A stretch of DNA of 64,000 nucleotides from Comamonadaceae bacterium G21597-S1 (lineage in GTDB: Bacteria; Pseudomonadota; Gammaproteobacteria; Burkholderiales; Burkholderiaceae_C), in assembly GCA_027214345.1 (NCBI GenBank), contig JAPWHR010000006.1, positions 62,001-126,000 on the forward strand, read 5' to 3'. Below the pieces are notes generated by a model. It made no database searches. It saw only the letters and a program-made list of their open reading frames with translations, and was not told the DNA's origin. Each line of letters starts with the position of its first letter. The stretch's first letter is position 1. A program made the translations under genes and the position numbers. Of this stretch, positions 42,862 to 51,146 are shown one piece after another.

Positions 42862-44232
42862 ATGCTGAGTCAACATGACAACGAGTTGCTTACCCGCACG
42901 AACGCCGGCACGGCCATGGGCGACATGCTGCGCCGCTATTGGACGCCGGTGCTGCTGTCGCGCGAACTGCCCGAGCCGGATTGCCCGCCCAAGAAGCTCA
43001 AGGTCATGGGCGAAGACCTGCTGGCCTTTCGCGACACGACCGGCAGAGTGGGCCTGGTCGAGCCGGTATGTCCGCATCGTGGCGCGAACCTGTACTACGG
43101 ACGCAACGAGGAGTGTGGCCTGCGGTGCGTCTTTCACGGCTGGAAGTTCGATGCGACCGGACAGTGTGTCGACATGCCCACTGCCCCCGCCGGGTCTCGA
43201 TACAAGGACCGCATCCGCATCAAGGCTTATCCGACCTGTGAGGCGGGGGGCTACATCTGGGCCTACATGGGGCGGGACGAGCATCCTCCCGCCATGCCCA
43301 TGCTGGCCTTTACGCAAGTGCCGGAGACGCACCGCTATGTGTCCAAGAAATGGCAGGACTGCAACTGGCTGCAGTGCCTCGAAGGCGCCGTGGACACGGC
43401 CCACTTCTCCTTCCTGCACATGATCCTCGGCACCAAGGATATGGACCAGATGCAGGCCATGGAGCAACTGCGTCATGCGGCGTTGGGCGCCCAGGTCGTG
43501 CGCAACGACCGGTTTCGCTGGGTGCGGGACGACGCGACGCCGTCCTTCACCGTCAACGAGATGGACAGCGGACTGGTGATCGGTGCCGCGCGGCGCGCCG
43601 ATGGCGAGGACCTGTACTGGCGCATCACCCACTATTTGCTTCCGCACCATGCCCTGGCCCCGAGCGCGTTTCCCGGCGAGAACTACCATGGCCAGACATT
43701 TGTCCCGGTCACCGATACGAGTTGCTGGATCTATACCTATACGTGGAATCCCGACCGGCCGCTGACGGAGGAAGAGATCGCGCTGGCACAAGGCGGCCAC
43801 ACCGTGCATGCACAGGTGGATGCCCACTATGTGCCGTTGCGCAATATCCGCAACGACTACCTGATCGATCGGGAGGAGCAGAAACACCGCAGCTTCACCG
43901 GAATCACCGGCGTCTCCGAACAGGACGCCGCGATCCAGGACAGTCAGGGGCCCATCGCCGATCGCACCCGTGAGCACCTCGGAGCCACCGACGTGGGCAT
44001 CGTACGACTGCGCAAATTGCTGTTGACACAGGTCAATGCGTCGGCGCACGGTGAGGCGCCGTCTGCGTTGGCGCACCCGAAAGCCTACTGTGTGCATTCG
44101 GGCGGCTGGGTCGCCCACCAGTCCCGGTCGCTCGAGGACGTCATGGTCGAGCGCTTCGGCAATGCACATGGCATCTCGTTCCCGTGCAGCGCCGCTGCCC
44201 AGGAAAAGCCGGTGTCCGACCGCACCAACTGA
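42862..44232 (+). CDS. Rieske [2Fe-2S] ring-hydroxylating oxygenase, phthalate dioxygenase-like alpha subunit
   Basis: The protein has 456 aa. The Rieske cluster is ligated by Cys70 and His72 (CPHRGANL) and Cys89 and His92 (CVFHGWKFD). The catalytic mononuclear iron site is D178-x2-H181-x4-H186 (DTAHFSFLH), with its C-terminal Asp not assigned. The length and the MLRRYWTPVLLSRELP start resemble the phthalate 4,5-dioxygenase/demethylase group, whose members need only a reductase and no beta subunit. CAGGAG precedes the ATG. The substrate is unknown; the cluster suggests an aromatic or O-methylated compound. Confidence 0.9.
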   Translation: MLSQHDNELLTRTNAGTAMGDMLRRYWTPVLLSRELPEPDCPPKKLKVMGEDLLAFRDTTGRVGLVEPVCPHRGANLYYGRNEECGLRCVFHGWKFDATGQCVDMPTAPAGSRYKDRIRIKAYPTCEAGGYIWAYMGRDEHPPAMPMLAFTQVPETHRYVSKKWQDCNWLQCLEGAVDTAHFSFLHMILGTKDMDQMQAMEQLRHAALGAQVVRNDRFRWVRDDATPSFTVNEMDSGLVIGAARRADGEDLYWRITHYLLPHHALAPSAFPGENYHGQTFVPVTDTSCWIYTYTWNPDRPLTEEEIALAQGGHTVHAQVDAHYVPLRNIRNDYLIDREEQKHRSFTGITGVSEQDAAIQDSQGPIADRTREHLGATDVGIVRLRKLLLTQVNASAHGEAPSALAHPKAYCVHSGGWVAHQSRSLEDVMVERFGNAHGISFPCSAAAQEKPVSDRTN

Positions 44233-44256
44233 AACCACCCCATCGAGGAGACAACT

Positions 44257-45243
44257 GTGAACTTACAACGCCTTTGGAACACGCTGGCCCATCTCGCCTG
44301 TACGGCCGCCATTGCCGTGGGAGGCGCCACGGCAATGGCGCAGACCTACCCGAGCAAGCCCATTAAGCTCGTGATTCCGTATCCGCCGGGAGGCCTGGGC
44401 GACACGATGGCGCGGGACCTGGGCAATCAGCTCGCGCAGCGCCTCGGGCAACCAGTGGTCGTCGAGAGCCGGCCCGGTGCAAGCCAGATCATCGGCGCGG
44501 ACTATGTCGCCAAATCTGCCGGTGATGGCTACACCTTGTTCCTGGCGAGCCTTTCCAACCTCGTGCTCAACGTCGGGTCGCACAAGGCGTTGCCGTATGA
44601 CCCGGTCAAGGACTTTGCGCCAGTGTCGATGTACTTCTCCACGCCGCTTTACTTGGTGGTCAACCCGAAGTTGCCGGTCAAGAGCGTGACCGAACTGGTG
44701 GCCTACGGCAAGGCGAATCCCGGCAAGCTCACCTACGGCTCCATCGGCGCCGGCAGTTCCCTGCATCTGACGGGCGAGATGTTCCAGGCGGCGACCGGCG
44801 TCAAGATGCTGCATGTGCCCTACAAGGGCAGCGCGCCGGCGATCACCGACCTGATCGGTGGTCAGATCGACATGTTGTTCGACGGGGGAACCTCGTCATT
44901 GCCCCATGTCCGTGACGGCAAGCTGCGTGCGCTGGGTGTCACCAGCGCCCAGCGCGCCAGCGGCACGCCAGACATCCCCAGCATCGCCGAAGCCGGCGTG
45001 CCGGGCTTCGACGCCACGTTCTGGTTCGGCATTGTGGCGCCGGCCTCGACACCGCAGCCCATCGTGCAGAGGCTGTCGGCGCAGATCAACGACATCCTCA
45101 ACCAACCGGCGATGCGCGAGCGCCACAAGGTCAATGGACTGGAACTGGCCGGCAGCACGCCCGAGGAGATGTCAGCACGGATGGCGACCGATCTCGTCAA
45201 ATGGAGCGCCATCCAGAAGCAGGCCGGCGTGCAGCCGCAGTAA
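44257..45243 (+). CDS. Bug-family periplasmic solute receptor
   Basis: The protein has 328 aa. A signal peptide (about 1-28, cleavage near AMAQT) precedes YPSKPIKLVIPYPPGGLGDT, VESRPGASQIIGADYVAKSA, DGYTLFLASLSN and LHVPYKGSAPAITDLIGGQ, the Bug pattern. The start is GTG 44257, with GAGGAG upstream. It ends in TAA, uncommon here. It lies between the Rieske oxygenase and the aldolase, so it probably binds the aromatic or acid substrate of the cluster. Confidence 0.9.
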   Translation: MNLQRLWNTLAHLACTAAIAVGGATAMAQTYPSKPIKLVIPYPPGGLGDTMARDLGNQLAQRLGQPVVVESRPGASQIIGADYVAKSAGDGYTLFLASLSNLVLNVGSHKALPYDPVKDFAPVSMYFSTPLYLVVNPKLPVKSVTELVAYGKANPGKLTYGSIGAGSSLHLTGEMFQAATGVKMLHVPYKGSAPAITDLIGGQIDMLFDGGTSSLPHVRDGKLRALGVTSAQRASGTPDIPSIAEAGVPGFDATFWFGIVAPASTPQPIVQRLSAQINDILNQPAMRERHKVNGLELAGSTPEEMSARMATDLVKWSAIQKQAGVQPQ

Positions 45244-45246
45244 GGC

Positions 45247-46026
45247 ATGCACAACCGGTTCAGGCAGCGGGTAGTGGCCAGACAAGGCCAATACGGGCTG
45301 TTCATCGTCTCCAACGCGCTGCAGAACGTGGAGGCGCTGGCAGACAGTGGCTTCGACTTCGTGGTGTTCGATGTCGAGCACTCTCCGAGCGCGACACCGG
45401 CGCTTCATGCGCAGCTTGCGGCATTGGCGGGCAGCGGCACAGCCAGCGTCGTGCGGGTCGTCGGGCTCGACCTGGCATCGTTCAAGCACTACCTGGACCT
45501 GGGCGTGGATGCCTTGATGGTGCCCAACGTCGAGACACAGGAGCAGGCCCGTGAGGCTGTGCGGTTCACGCGGTATCCCGCCGCCGGGGGTGTTCGCGGC
45601 ATGGGCGGAACGATGCGTGCAAACCGGTACGGGCGGGACAAGGCGTATTACGCCGCTGCCGTGGAAAACACCTGCGTGCTGGTACAGATCGAGAGTCGCA
45701 GGGGCATGGACAACCTGGACGCGATCTGCGCCGTCGACGGTGTTGACCTCGTCTTCTTCGGCCCTGCCGATCTTTCGGCCGACATGGGTTTCATGGCCCA
45801 GCCCAGCCACCCGGACGTGGTCGCCGCCATCGAGGCCGGCATCCGTCGCGCCAATGCATGCGGCGTTGCTGCGGGTGTGATGGCGGGCGATGCCGATTGC
45901 CAGCGCTATGTCGACGCCGGCGCCACCATGGTCATCCTGGGCTCCGACCTCGGCCTGCTGGTGCGCAGCGCCGACGCGCTGGCGACCAGGTTCGTTACTT
46001 CAACTATCGATCCACCATCATCATGA
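45247..46026 (+). CDS. HpcH/HpaI-family aldolase
   Basis: This 259-aa TIM-barrel class II aldolase shows VVFDVEHSP (about 36-44), LDLGVDALMVPNVET, YPAAGGVRGMG (Arg/metal region), VQIESRRGMDNLD (metal Glu) and VDLVFFGPADLSADMG (metal Asp). HpaI enzymes cleave 4-hydroxy-2-ketoacids to pyruvate plus an aldehyde. That would follow ring cleavage and feed the TPP dehydrogenase encoded next, whose ATG overlaps this stop (ATGA). It begins only 3 nt after the Bug stop. Confidence 0.87.
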   Translation: MHNRFRQRVVARQGQYGLFIVSNALQNVEALADSGFDFVVFDVEHSPSATPALHAQLAALAGSGTASVVRVVGLDLASFKHYLDLGVDALMVPNVETQEQAREAVRFTRYPAAGGVRGMGGTMRANRYGRDKAYYAAAVENTCVLVQIESRRGMDNLDAICAVDGVDLVFFGPADLSADMGFMAQPSHPDVVAAIEAGIRRANACGVAAGVMAGDADCQRYVDAGATMVILGSDLGLLVRSADALATRFVTSTIDPPSS

Positions 46027-46982
46027 CGCATCCGACCCCTTTGCGGGGCCTGGCTCACCTCGCCAGCATGTACCGCATTCGCCTGCTCGAGGAAAAAATC
46101 ACCGCCCTGCGCAAGCAGCAGATCATCCAGGGATCGATCCACCTGTGCATCGGCCAGGAGAGCATTTACGTCGGCTCCATGGCCGCCCTTACGCCGGACG
46201 ATCGCGTCTTCAGCACGTACCGGGGCCACGGCTGGGCCATGGCCTGTGGCGTGCCTGCCTACGCCATCCTGGCCGAACTGATGGGGCGCCAGAGTGGCGT
46301 GTGCCAGGGGCGCGGGGGATCGGCCATGTTCAGCGCGCCAGACCATGGCTTTTTCGGTGAGAACTCCATTGTCGGGGCCGGGGCGCCGATTGCGTGTGGC
46401 GCAGCCCTGTCTGCACGCGTCAAGGGAGAATCCCGCGTCGTGCTGACGGCGTTCGGCGATGGTGCGATGAATCAGGGCGCCATCCACGAGGCGATGAATT
46501 TCGCTGCGTATCTGGATCTGCCGGTGCTGTTCGTGTGCGAGAACAACACCTATGCCGAGCTCACCCCAATTGCCGAGACGGTGCGCGATGCCGACCTGTT
46601 CAAGCGTGCGACTGCCTACGGCATGCCGGGTGTGCGTATCGACGGCAACGACGTCGACGCGGTGCACGACGCCATCACCCAGTATGCGCGTGAGGCGCGG
46701 GCGGGCAAGGGGCCGGCGTTGATCGAAATGATGACGCAGCGCCTGGTCGGCCACTACTACGGTGACATGCAGGGTTATCGACCCAAGGGCGAGTTGACGC
46801 AGGCCAAGCAGAACGAACCGATCGTGCGCCTGCTGCAGAAGCTGCGCGACGCCGGCACCGGCCAGGACCAGCTCGACAGCATTCACGCCGAGGCCGTGGC
46901 CCATATCGAGGAGGCAGCCACGCAGGCGCTTGCAGCGCCGCCGACGCCTGTCCACTCCGTCAAGGAGCACCTGTATGCATGA
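46023..46982 (+). CDS. TPP-dependent 2-oxoacid/acetoin-type dehydrogenase E1 alpha subunit
   Basis: The protein has 319 aa. It shows the E1 alpha pattern: HLCIGQESIYVGSMAAL, STYRGHGWAMACGV, GRGGSAMFS, then the TPP/Mg motif GDGAMNQG (about 145-152) ending ENN (about 173-175). It decarboxylates a 2-oxoacid or cleaves acetoin together with the beta subunit. Its start overlaps the aldolase stop, and its end overlaps the beta start by 8 bp. No E2 or E3 gene follows, so it must use subunits encoded elsewhere or work without them. Confidence 0.88.
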   Translation: MTHPTPLRGLAHLASMYRIRLLEEKITALRKQQIIQGSIHLCIGQESIYVGSMAALTPDDRVFSTYRGHGWAMACGVPAYAILAELMGRQSGVCQGRGGSAMFSAPDHGFFGENSIVGAGAPIACGAALSARVKGESRVVLTAFGDGAMNQGAIHEAMNFAAYLDLPVLFVCENNTYAELTPIAETVRDADLFKRATAYGMPGVRIDGNDVDAVHDAITQYAREARAGKGPALIEMMTQRLVGHYYGDMQGYRPKGELTQAKQNEPIVRLLQKLRDAGTGQDQLDSIHAEAVAHIEEAATQALAAPPTPVHSVKEHLYA

Positions 46983-47988
46983 CGACCTGCGCGCTTCCGC
47001 GCAAGCCACGCCGCTGAGTTTTGCCAAGGCAATCAATGCGGCGCTAGGTCGGGCGCTGGCGGAGATGCCCGAGACTATCCTGTACGGAGAGGATCTGGCC
47101 AAGCCGGGTGGTGTGTTCGGGGTTACCAGGAACCTGCAGGACCAGGCTGGCAAGGTGCGTGTGTTCGACACCCCCATCAGCGAAACGGCCATGTTGGGTG
47201 CAGCGGTCGGCGCTGCCATGACGGGACTGCGTCCGATCGTCGAGATCATGTGGATCGATTTCAGCCTGGTGGCCATGGACCAGATCGTGAACCAGGCGGC
47301 CAATGTGCGTTACGTTTCGGCGGGCCGTCTGGGGGCGCCACTGACGATTCGCACCCAGCAGGGCGCGACGCCGGGCTCCTGTGCCCAACATTCCCAGAAC
47401 CTCGAGGCACTGTATGCACACATTCCTGGATTACGTGTCGGCATACCTGCGACGGCGCAGGATGCCTACTCCATGCTGCTGGCCGCAATCCGGTGCGACG
47501 ATCCCACCCTGGTGATCGAAAGCCGCGGCCTCTACCATCTGGACGAGCAGCCCGTCTTCCTCGACGGCCCGATCGAGAACGCGGAAGGCGCCCATATCGT
47601 GCGTGACGGAAGCGACGTCACGATCGTGACCTGGGGCGCGATGCTGGCGCAGGCACTGGCCGCCGCTGACGAGTTGCTGGTCCATGGCGTGCGCGCCGAG
47701 GTGATCAATGCACGCTGGATCGCCCCGTTCGACTGGGCAACCCTGTTCGAGAGCGTGCACCGTACGCGCTGCCTGCTCGTGGTGCACGAAGCCAACGTCA
47801 GTGGCGGCTTCGGCGCGGAGATCGCAGCCCGGGTGGGCGTAGAGATGTTCGGCCATCTGGTTGCGCCGGTGGCGCGCGTGGGCGTCGACGACTGTCGCAT
47901 GCCGGCTGCGCCGCACCTGCAGCAGGTACTGATCCCAGATGCCACGCGCATCGTCGCCCAGGCCCGCAGGCTGGCGCGGATCATGTAA
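46975..47988 (+). CDS. TPP-dependent dehydrogenase E1 beta subunit
   Basis: The protein has 337 aa. E1 beta landmarks are LYGEDLAKPGGVFGVTRNL, RVFDTPISETAMLGAAVGAAM, EIMWIDFSLVAMDQIVNQAA, GATPGSCAQHSQNLEALYAHIPGL and a C-terminal transketolase domain with VHEANVSGGFGAEIAA. AAGGAG precedes ATG 46975, inside the alpha gene. It forms an alpha2beta2 E1 with the preceding product. Stop is TAA. Confidence 0.88.
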   Translation: MHDDLRASAQATPLSFAKAINAALGRALAEMPETILYGEDLAKPGGVFGVTRNLQDQAGKVRVFDTPISETAMLGAAVGAAMTGLRPIVEIMWIDFSLVAMDQIVNQAANVRYVSAGRLGAPLTIRTQQGATPGSCAQHSQNLEALYAHIPGLRVGIPATAQDAYSMLLAAIRCDDPTLVIESRGLYHLDEQPVFLDGPIENAEGAHIVRDGSDVTIVTWGAMLAQALAAADELLVHGVRAEVINARWIAPFDWATLFESVHRTRCLLVVHEANVSGGFGAEIAARVGVEMFGHLVAPVARVGVDDCRMPAAPHLQQVLIPDATRIVAQARRLARIM

Positions 47989-48073
47989 TGCGTGACGCTC
48001 CCGTGCGACCGTCGGCGGTACCTGCAGCTGCTTGCCGGCGCGCGGCGAGGCGCGGTGCAACGGCATTCGGTGC

Positions 48074-48517
48074 ATGACCATGGACCGGGAAACCGCGCGC
48101 GCCATCGAGTGGGACTGTACGCGGGTCCTGCTGCGCTTCTATGATTGCTTCGATCGGTGGGACTACGCGGCCATGGTGGCCTTTTATGCGCCCGATGGTC
48201 TCTGGCACCGTGCTGGTCAGGACCTGCGCGGCCGAGCCGCCATCCTCAACGCGCTTGCGCAGCGCGCGCGGACCCAGACGGTGCGCCACGTGTTGACGAA
48301 CATCCTCGTGACGCCCCTGGATGCCACGCATGCCGAAGCAAGTTGCTACGTGACGGCTTACCGTCATGACGATGGGAAACCCGCCGTCAAGCCACCGATC
48401 ATTGCGATGCCGGCACTGTTGGTGCAGGTGGCGGCGCAATTGACGCAGGTGCAAGAGGAGTGGCTGATCAGCTGCCAACGGACACAGCGGGTGTTCGAGT
48501 TCGGCGCCGGCTCGTAG
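48074..48517 (+). CDS. NTF2-like/SnoaL-like protein
   Basis: The protein has 147 aa. It has a cone-shaped alpha+beta fold of the NTF2 superfamily: the helix VLLRFYDCFDRWDYAAMVAFYAPDGLWHRAG, RGRAAILNALAQRARTQTVRHVLTN, then beta strands to WLISCQRTQRVFEF. This pattern resembles SnoaL_4 and the small subunits of ring-hydroxylating enzymes. No catalytic residues can be assigned with confidence, though the His/Asp pair near WHRAG is suggestive. It lies 86 bp after E1 beta and is probably the last gene of the cluster. ATG 48080 is an alternative start. Confidence 0.75.
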   Translation: MTMDRETARAIEWDCTRVLLRFYDCFDRWDYAAMVAFYAPDGLWHRAGQDLRGRAAILNALAQRARTQTVRHVLTNILVTPLDATHAEASCYVTAYRHDDGKPAVKPPIIAMPALLVQVAAQLTQVQEEWLISCQRTQRVFEFGAGS

Positions 48518-48656
48518 CACGGCCGTCCTTGGCGCACCGAAATACCCGGCTCGAGCGTGGCTCGGCCGAGCCCCGTACTGGAGCCGGCCGCGTTGGCGTG
48601 CACGAACGGATCCGATTCCGTGCCGCCCTTCTGCCGTAACCGGCATCTGCGTCGTT

Positions 48657-48670
48657 TTGACCAACATCAA
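48657..48670 (+). promoter_or_regulatory. FNR/Anr-like box upstream of ppsA
   Basis: TTGAC-CAAC-ATCAA differs from the FNR/Anr consensus TTGAT-N4-ATCAA at one base. It is centred about 68 bp before the ppsA ATG, within the 214-bp gap after the catabolic cluster. Confidence 0.45.
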
Positions 48671-48731
48671 TGTCGCCACCCCATGGCCGGGCCATGATGG
48701 ACTGTTTCATCCAACACGAGGACCTGTCCCC

Positions 48732-51140
48732 ATGCCCACCACCCGCTACATCCGCTGGTTCAAGGAACTCTCGCTCGACGACCTGGGGCTGGTCGGGGGC
48801 AAGAATGCCTCGCTGGGCGAGATGTTCCAGCAGCTCACGCCGCTGGGCGTGCGGATTCCCGACGGATTCGCGGTCACGGCGAAGGCCTACCGCGATGCGC
48901 TCGATGTGGCCGGTGCCTGGCCCGAACTGCATCAGCTGCTCGACAAGCTGGACAAGACCGACACCGATGCCTTGTCGCGTGCCGGCGCCCGGGCGCGCGA
49001 GATCGTCTATGGCGCGGGCATGCCTGCGGCCGTCGAGCAGCAGCTGCGCGAAGCCTGGCGCGAGCTCAAGGCCCAGGTCGGCGGCGAGCTGAGCGTGGCG
49101 GTGCGCAGCTCGGCAACGGCCGAGGACCTGCCCAACGCCAGTTTCGCCGGCCAACACGACACCTATTTGAACGTGCATGGCGAGGAGATGCTGATCGACG
49201 CCGTCAAGCGTTGCCAGGCCTCCTTGTTCACCGACCGCGCGATCTCCTACCGCATCGACAACGGCTTCGACCACTTCAAGGTGTTCCTGTCGGTGGCGGT
49301 GATGCAGATGGTGCGCAGCGACCGCGCCTCGGCTGGCGTGATGTTCACCATCGACACCGAGTCCGGCCATCCGGACGTGGTGTTCATCACCGGCGCCTGG
49401 GGCCTGGGCGAGAACGTGGTGCAGGGCGCTGTCGACCCGGACGAGTTCTACGTGCACAAGCCCACCTATGCGCTCGGGTATCGCAGCGTGTTGCGCAAGA
49501 CGCTGGGCGAGAAACAGGTGCACATGGTGTACGCGCCCGGACGCACCCGCGAACCGGTGGTGAACAAGCCCACGCCACGGGCCGACCGCAAGCGGTATTG
49601 CCTCAGCGACAAGGACGTGCTGGAGCTGGCCGGCGCGGCGATCAAGATCGAGGACCACTACAGCAAACGCGCCGGCATGCGGCGCGCGATGGACATCGAA
49701 TGGGCCAAGGACGGCCCGGACGGTGCCTTGTTCATCGTGCAGGCCAGGCCCGAGACGGCGATCTCGCAGCGAAAGGCGATGCAGATCGAGGAATACGTGC
49801 TCGACGGCAGCGGCACGGTACGAGCCCAGGGCCGCGCTGTCGGTGCCAAGATCGCCAGCGGCGCGGTGCGCGTCGTCACCGATGGAACCCACTTGTCGGC
49901 ATTTCGCCCGGGCGAGGTACTGGTGGCCGACACCACGACGCCGGACTGGGAACCGGTCATGAAGACGGCCGCTGCCATCGTCACCAACCGCGGCGGGCGC
50001 ACCTGCCATGCGGCCATCGTCGCGCGCGAGCTTGGCATTCCGGCGGTGGTGGGGGCCGAACACGCGAGCGAGCTGCTCAAGGACGGTGAGCAGGTCACGG
50101 TGTCCTGCGCCGAAGGCGCGGCCGGCAAGGTGTATGCGGGCAAGGTCGCGTTCCACAAGAACGTCACCGACCTGACCGGGCTCAAACGCCCGGCCACCGA
50201 GATCATGGTCAACCTGGGCAACCCGGAGCTGGCGTTCCAGATCAGCCAGATGCCGTGTGATGGCGTGGGGCTGGCGCGCATGGAATTCATCATCAACGAA
50301 CACATCAAGGTGCACCCTATGGCGGTGCTGCATCCGGAGCGTATCCGGGACGTTGCCGAACGCGAGAAGGTGCTGGCCTTGTCCGCCGGTTACCAGGACG
50401 GCAGCAGCTACTTCGTCGAACGCCTGGCCGAAGGCGTGGGCACGATTGCGGCCGCGTTCTACCCGCGCCCGGTCATCGTGCGCCTGTCGGACTTCAAGAG
50501 CAATGAATACGCGGCGCTGATGGGCGGGCGCGACTTCGAGCCGCACGAAGAAAACCCGATGCTCGGCTTCCGCGGTGCGGCGCGGTACGTGCATCCATCC
50601 TATGCCGAAGGTTTCGCGCTCGAGTGCGAGGCCATGCTGCGCGTGCGCGAGACCATGGGCCTGACCAACCTCAAGCTGATGGTGCCGTTCTGCCGCCGGC
50701 TCGACGAGGCACGCAAGGTGCTCGATGCCATGGCCGGCCATGGTCTCGTGCGGGGCGAGAACGGCCTGGAGGTCTACGTGATGTGCGAGATCCCGAACAA
50801 TGTGCTGTTGATCGACGAGTTCGCCGAACTGTTCGACGGTTTCTCGATCGGCTCCAACGACCTGACCCAGCTCACGCTGGGCGTGGACCGCGACAGCGCC
50901 ATCGTCGCCGAATCCTTCGACGAGCAGGACGAAGGCATGCGCCGCATCCTGAAGATGGCGGTCGAGGGCGCCAAACGCAACCAGCGCCACAGCGGCATCT
51001 GCGGCCAGGCGCCGTCGGACCATATCGAGGTTGCGCGGTATCTGGTCGAACTGGGCATCGACAGCATCAGCCTGACGCCGGACCGGGTGTTGAAGACCAT
51101 GCAGGTGGTGCAGGAGATCGAGGCAGCGCGATCGAATTGA
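48732..51140 (+). CDS. ppsA: Phosphoenolpyruvate synthase
   Basis: The protein has 802 aa, the usual length. The N-terminal ATP-grasp domain (about 1-340) shows GGKNASLGEM, RSSATAEDLPNASFAGQHDTYLN and FIVQARPET. The phosphohistidine domain has catalytic His426 in GGRTCHAAIVARELGIPAVVG. The C-terminal PEP-binding TIM barrel (about 470-800) contains EENPMLGFRGAARY, EVYVMCEIPNNVLL, FSIGSNDLTQLTLG and the Cys loop HSGICGQAPSD. It makes PEP from pyruvate, feeding gluconeogenesis from pyruvate released by the neighbouring aldolase cluster. The divergent ppsR regulator often found next to ppsA is absent. ATG 48732 starts MPTTRYIRWF. Confidence 0.93.
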   Translation: MPTTRYIRWFKELSLDDLGLVGGKNASLGEMFQQLTPLGVRIPDGFAVTAKAYRDALDVAGAWPELHQLLDKLDKTDTDALSRAGARAREIVYGAGMPAAVEQQLREAWRELKAQVGGELSVAVRSSATAEDLPNASFAGQHDTYLNVHGEEMLIDAVKRCQASLFTDRAISYRIDNGFDHFKVFLSVAVMQMVRSDRASAGVMFTIDTESGHPDVVFITGAWGLGENVVQGAVDPDEFYVHKPTYALGYRSVLRKTLGEKQVHMVYAPGRTREPVVNKPTPRADRKRYCLSDKDVLELAGAAIKIEDHYSKRAGMRRAMDIEWAKDGPDGALFIVQARPETAISQRKAMQIEEYVLDGSGTVRAQGRAVGAKIASGAVRVVTDGTHLSAFRPGEVLVADTTTPDWEPVMKTAAAIVTNRGGRTCHAAIVARELGIPAVVGAEHASELLKDGEQVTVSCAEGAAGKVYAGKVAFHKNVTDLTGLKRPATEIMVNLGNPELAFQISQMPCDGVGLARMEFIINEHIKVHPMAVLHPERIRDVAEREKVLALSAGYQDGSSYFVERLAEGVGTIAAAFYPRPVIVRLSDFKSNEYAALMGGRDFEPHEENPMLGFRGAARYVHPSYAEGFALECEAMLRVRETMGLTNLKLMVPFCRRLDEARKVLDAMAGHGLVRGENGLEVYVMCEIPNNVLLIDEFAELFDGFSIGSNDLTQLTLGVDRDSAIVAESFDEQDEGMRRILKMAVEGAKRNQRHSGICGQAPSDHIEVARYLVELGIDSISLTPDRVLKTMQVVQEIEAARSN

Positions 51141-51146
51141 CGAAGG

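Noticed and set aside
48468-51023. An 851-aa minus-strand open frame opposite ppsA
   Set aside because: It is a shadow of ppsA codon bias with no motifs. ppsA on the plus strand is complete.
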